Below are positions 20,638 through 23,093 of a stretch of 23,093 nucleotides of DNA, in pieces (the first letter of the stretch is position 1; every line of letters begins with the position of its first letter). Source of the stretch: DATBFX01 sp036558305 (GTDB taxonomy: Bacteria > Chloroflexota > Chloroflexia > Thermomicrobiales > UBA6265); assembly GCA_036558305.1 (NCBI GenBank), contig DATBFX010000150.1, positions 1 to 23,093 of the forward strand, given 5' to 3'. The position numbers and the translations under genes were made by a program. A model generated the notes under the pieces. That model did no database searches. It had not been told where the DNA came from and saw nothing but the letters and a program-made list of their open reading frames with translations.

Positions 20638-22803
20638 TCAGATGAACAACGGTGACAGCACCAGCGTGATCGTCGCCAGCAGTTTGATGAGGACGTGTAG
20701 GGACGGCCCCGCGGTGTCTTTGAACGGGTCGCCGACGGTATCGCCGACGACGGCGGCAGCGTGGGCGTCCGAACCCTTGCCGAGAACCTTCCCGCTCTCG
20801 TCCATGAGGCCGCCGGCTTCGATGAATTTCTTGGCGTTGTCCCAGGCACCGCCACCGTTGTTGAGGAAGAGGGCCAGCAGCACACCGGCGATCGTCCCGA
20901 TCATCAGCATGCCCGCGGCCGCCTCCCACCGGAGGATGACGCCGACGAGGACCGGGATCGCGACCGCAAGAACACCCGGCCGGACCATCTCACGCAGGGA
21001 ACTCCGCACCGAAATGTCGACGCAGCGGGCGTAGTCCGGTTTCGACGTCCCCTTCATGATACCGGGGTCCTCGCGGAACTGACGGCGCACCTCCTCGATC
21101 ATGTCGCCGGCGGCCTTGCCGACGGCGCGGATCGCGAACGAGGCAAAGACGTAGACGAGCGCGGCGCCGATCAGACCGCCGACGAACACCTTGGGCTCGG
21201 TGAGGTTGATCTTGTTGTGGAGATCGGCATCGGTCAGGTTGCCGAATCGCTTGACCTCGTCCAAGAACGCCGAGAAAAGGAGGAAGGCAGCGAGCGAGGC
21301 GGTGCCGACCGCATAGCCCTTGGTCAGCGCCTTGGTGGTATTCCCCGCGGAGTCGAGGGCGTCGGTGACGTCGCGGACCGACTCCGGCTGGTCGCTCATC
21401 TCGACGATTCCGCCGGCGTTGTCCGTGATCGGTCCGAAGCAGTCCATCGCCAGGATGTAGGCGGCCGACATCAGCATGCCGAGGGTGGCGACGGCGGTGC
21501 CGAAGATACCGCCGGAGTAACCGACGTCGCTCGGGAAATCGACGGACTTCCCGATGTAATAGGAACTCAGGATTGCCGCGCCGATCACCAAAGCGGGCAT
21601 TCCGGTCGTCTCCATGCCGACCGAGAGCCCGGAGATGATGTTGGTGGCGTATCCGCGTCGCGATTGTTCGGCGATCTCTCTCACCGGTCGGTACGAACCG
21701 GCGGTGTAGTACTGGGTGATGTAGACGAAGGCAAAGGATGTCGCAATGCCGATGACGCCGCAGAGGGCGAACTTCCACCAACCGTAGTCGAGCATCCAGG
21801 CGCAGACGGCGAACAGCGCGACGATCGAGAGCGCGGCCGTGACGTAGAAGCCGCGGTTCATCACCGCCATCGGATCGCCGGGGTTGGCGGCGGGCCGAAC
21901 CGACCAGACGCCGACGAGGGAGCAGATGAGGCCGAATGCGCCGAGCACCAATGGCAAGAAGATCCAGGCAACGTCCGTACTGCCGGCATCCCCGCCGGCG
22001 GCTTTGAACAACGCGACGCCGAGGACCATCGCGCCGATGTATTCCGCCGACGAAGACTCGAAGATGTCCGCCCCACGACCGGCGCAGTCGCCGACGTTGT
22101 CGCCGACGAGGTCGGCGATCACGGCGGGGTTGCGCGGATCGTCTTCGGGGATACCTGCTTCGACCTTGCCGACCAGATCGGCGCCGACGTCAGCGGCTTT
22201 CGTGTAAATTCCGCCGCCGAGTTGGGCGAAGAGGGCGACGAAACTGGCGCCGAACGCGAAACCGACGATCCAGTACGGCGTTTCGGCAACGGTCGCATCC
22301 GCGCCTTCGGCGAACTGGTAGACGATCGCGTAGACGCCGGCGACGCCGAGGAGCGCCAGGGAGGCGACGAGAAAACCGGAGACCGCACCGCCGCGAAGCG
22401 CGACGACCAGCGCCTCGCCGAGGTTTTTCCGTGCCCCGGCCGCGGTGCGGAGGTTGCTGCGGACGGCAACGTACATTCCGATGAAACCGGAGAGACCCGA
22501 GAGCGCCGCACCGATGAGGAACGCGATACCGGTGATGACACCGCGCTCGACCGCGTGATCATTCTCGAAGATCGCGACCAAAACGCCGATGACCACGGCG
22601 ACCACGACCGCGAGCATGGCGATCGTTCGGTATTGCCGTCTCAGATAAGCCAGGGCCCCCTCGAAGATGCGGCCGGCGATGTCCTGCATCTCCGCCGTGC
22701 CCTGGTCGCGCCCCAGGACGTCGCGGGCCAACCAACCGGCGAACAAGATCGCCAGCACCCCGAAGATGAGAACCGGCAGCAAGTAGAGGACCTTTTCGTC
22801 CAA
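20638..22803 (-). CDS. hppA: Membrane-bound proton-translocating pyrophosphatase
   Basis: A 721-residue, roughly 16-helix pump that couples pyrophosphate hydrolysis to ion transport across the membrane. Signatures: YTKAADVGADLVGKVEAG (200-217), DLVGDNVGDCAGRGADIFES (231-250), ITDNAGGIVEMS (459-470), GNTTKALTKG (487-496), and GDTVGDPFKDTAGPSL (687-702). K491 in GNTTKA is the marker of K+-independent H+-PPases (K+-dependent ones have alanine), so a proton pump is inferred. H703 stands where many members have asparagine. The start is TTG 22803, with AGGAGG 5 nt upstream; an open frame extends to 22884 without support. It is a monocistronic-looking gene with a hairpin after the stop and a structured leader. 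Confidence 0.95.
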   Translation of the reverse strand: MDEKVLYLLPVLIFGVLAILFAGWLARDVLGRDQGTAEMQDIAGRIFEGALAYLRRQYRTIAMLAVVVAVVIGVLVAIFENDHAVERGVITGIAFLIGAALSGLSGFIGMYVAVRSNLRTAAGARKNLGEALVVALRGGAVSGFLVASLALLGVAGVYAIVYQFAEGADATVAETPYWIVGFAFGASFVALFAQLGGGIYTKAADVGADLVGKVEAGIPEDDPRNPAVIADLVGDNVGDCAGRGADIFESSSAEYIGAMVLGVALFKAAGGDAGSTDVAWIFLPLVLGAFGLICSLVGVWSVRPAANPGDPMAVMNRGFYVTAALSIVALFAVCAWMLDYGWWKFALCGVIGIATSFAFVYITQYYTAGSYRPVREIAEQSRRGYATNIISGLSVGMETTGMPALVIGAAILSSYYIGKSVDFPSDVGYSGGIFGTAVATLGMLMSAAYILAMDCFGPITDNAGGIVEMSDQPESVRDVTDALDSAGNTTKALTKGYAVGTASLAAFLLFSAFLDEVKRFGNLTDADLHNKINLTEPKVFVGGLIGAALVYVFASFAIRAVGKAAGDMIEEVRRQFREDPGIMKGTSKPDYARCVDISVRSSLREMVRPGVLAVAIPVLVGVILRWEAAAGMLMIGTIAGVLLALFLNNGGGAWDNAKKFIEAGGLMDESGKVLGKGSDAHAAAVVGDTVGDPFKDTAGPSLHVLIKLLATITLVLSPLFI

Positions 22804-23044
22804 CTTCCCCTCCTCGAAACGACGGTCGCCGAAAACCCACGTCAGCCGTGTGGACAGGCACTCACCAACTCGCCGGCAGCGCACGCGTTGCGCCCGACCC
22901 GATCACCGAATCACCGTGCCGTCCTGCTGAAAGCCGAGGTTCTCCCTCACACGCACACACGCGTGGCGAGGACAGATCGCTCACCACGCGCGAGGTCGAA
23001 GTCTACCACCATCGATAGTGGATTGATAGTTGGACGCCGACGGA
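22804..23044. other. Upstream region of hppA, no coding signal seen
   Basis: This 241-base stretch has no convincing gene. It holds an 11-base inverted repeat with a 9-base loop (22960-22970 with 22980-22990, one mismatch), a near-perfect 16-base palindrome CCACCATCGATAGTGG (23006-23021) and two GATAGT copies (23014-23019, 23025-23030) exactly 11 bases apart. These could be leader structure or regulator-binding sites for hppA. I could not place a convincing promoter. Confidence 0.4.
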
Positions 23045-23093
23045 GACGGACGGACAGACGGACAGACGGACGGACGGACGGACGGACGGACAG
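23045..23093. repeat. GACG/GACA tetranucleotide tandem repeat, cut by window edge
   Basis: Twelve 4-base units plus one base run to the window edge. The unit order is GACG, GACG, GACA, GACG, GACA, six GACG, GACA, then G. Only the fourth base varies, G or A. The array extends an unknown distance beyond 23093. It begins about 242 bases upstream of the hppA start. Confidence 0.9.

Noticed and set aside
23045..23093. CRISPR array at the right edge
   Set aside because: The unit is four bases with no spacers, so it is a simple tandem repeat.

Overview
The window is a GC-rich, gene-dense stretch of bacterial chromosome with about 20 protein genes on both strands, short intergenic gaps, several overlapping start/stop codons, and frequent GTG or TTG starts. 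Gene content and style (a T-box in front of ileS, a holB-ricT pair, DUF951, recN-ybaB, a K+-independent-type proton pyrophosphatase, and dispersed GC-rich hairpin repeats in the gaps) suggest a Chloroflexota bacterium, perhaps Thermomicrobia-like. That placement is inference from gene style, not a phylogeny. I see no tRNA, rRNA, CRISPR array, transposase or phage gene.

Left part (1-4100, all minus strand). In transcription order: a PAP2 phosphatase coupled by a 4-base overlap to a glycerophosphodiester phosphodiesterase; an HTH-antitoxin/PIN-toxin (VapBC-type) pair; a T-box riboswitch with its own promoter and terminator; and ileS, which runs off the left edge. The two phosphodiester-cleaving enzymes suggest lipid turnover. 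The T-box should tie ileS expression to uncharged tRNA-Ile.

Middle part (4286-16310, all plus strand). A DUF2085 membrane protein is followed by a tight cluster of a membrane-anchored NERD-like protein, the DNA polymerase III delta-prime subunit and the RicT/PSP1 protein. Next come a small unknown protein, an orphan molybdopterin-binding subunit of the xanthine dehydrogenase family, a 97-base hairpin repeat, an amidinotransferase-family enzyme, recN, ybaB, a DUF951 protein and an MFS transporter. Replication and repair functions recur here (holB, recN, ybaB).

Right part (16307-23093). pyrB (minus) converges on the MFS gene with overlapping stop codons. It diverges from a metallo-beta-lactamase-fold hydrolase across a roughly 90-base gap holding an overlapping, oppositely oriented pair of -10 boxes. 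On the minus strand a three-gene run follows: a HEXXH putative metalloprotease, an 85-residue unknown protein and an FAD-dependent oxidoreductase. Last is the membrane proton pyrophosphatase hppA, with a hairpin after its stop and a leader region containing inverted repeats and a GACG/GACA tetranucleotide tract cut by the window edge.

The best candidates for something undescribed are the HEXXH/85-residue gene pair, the NERD-like protein coupled to holB with apparently degenerate catalytic residues, and the structured, repeat-bearing region upstream of hppA.
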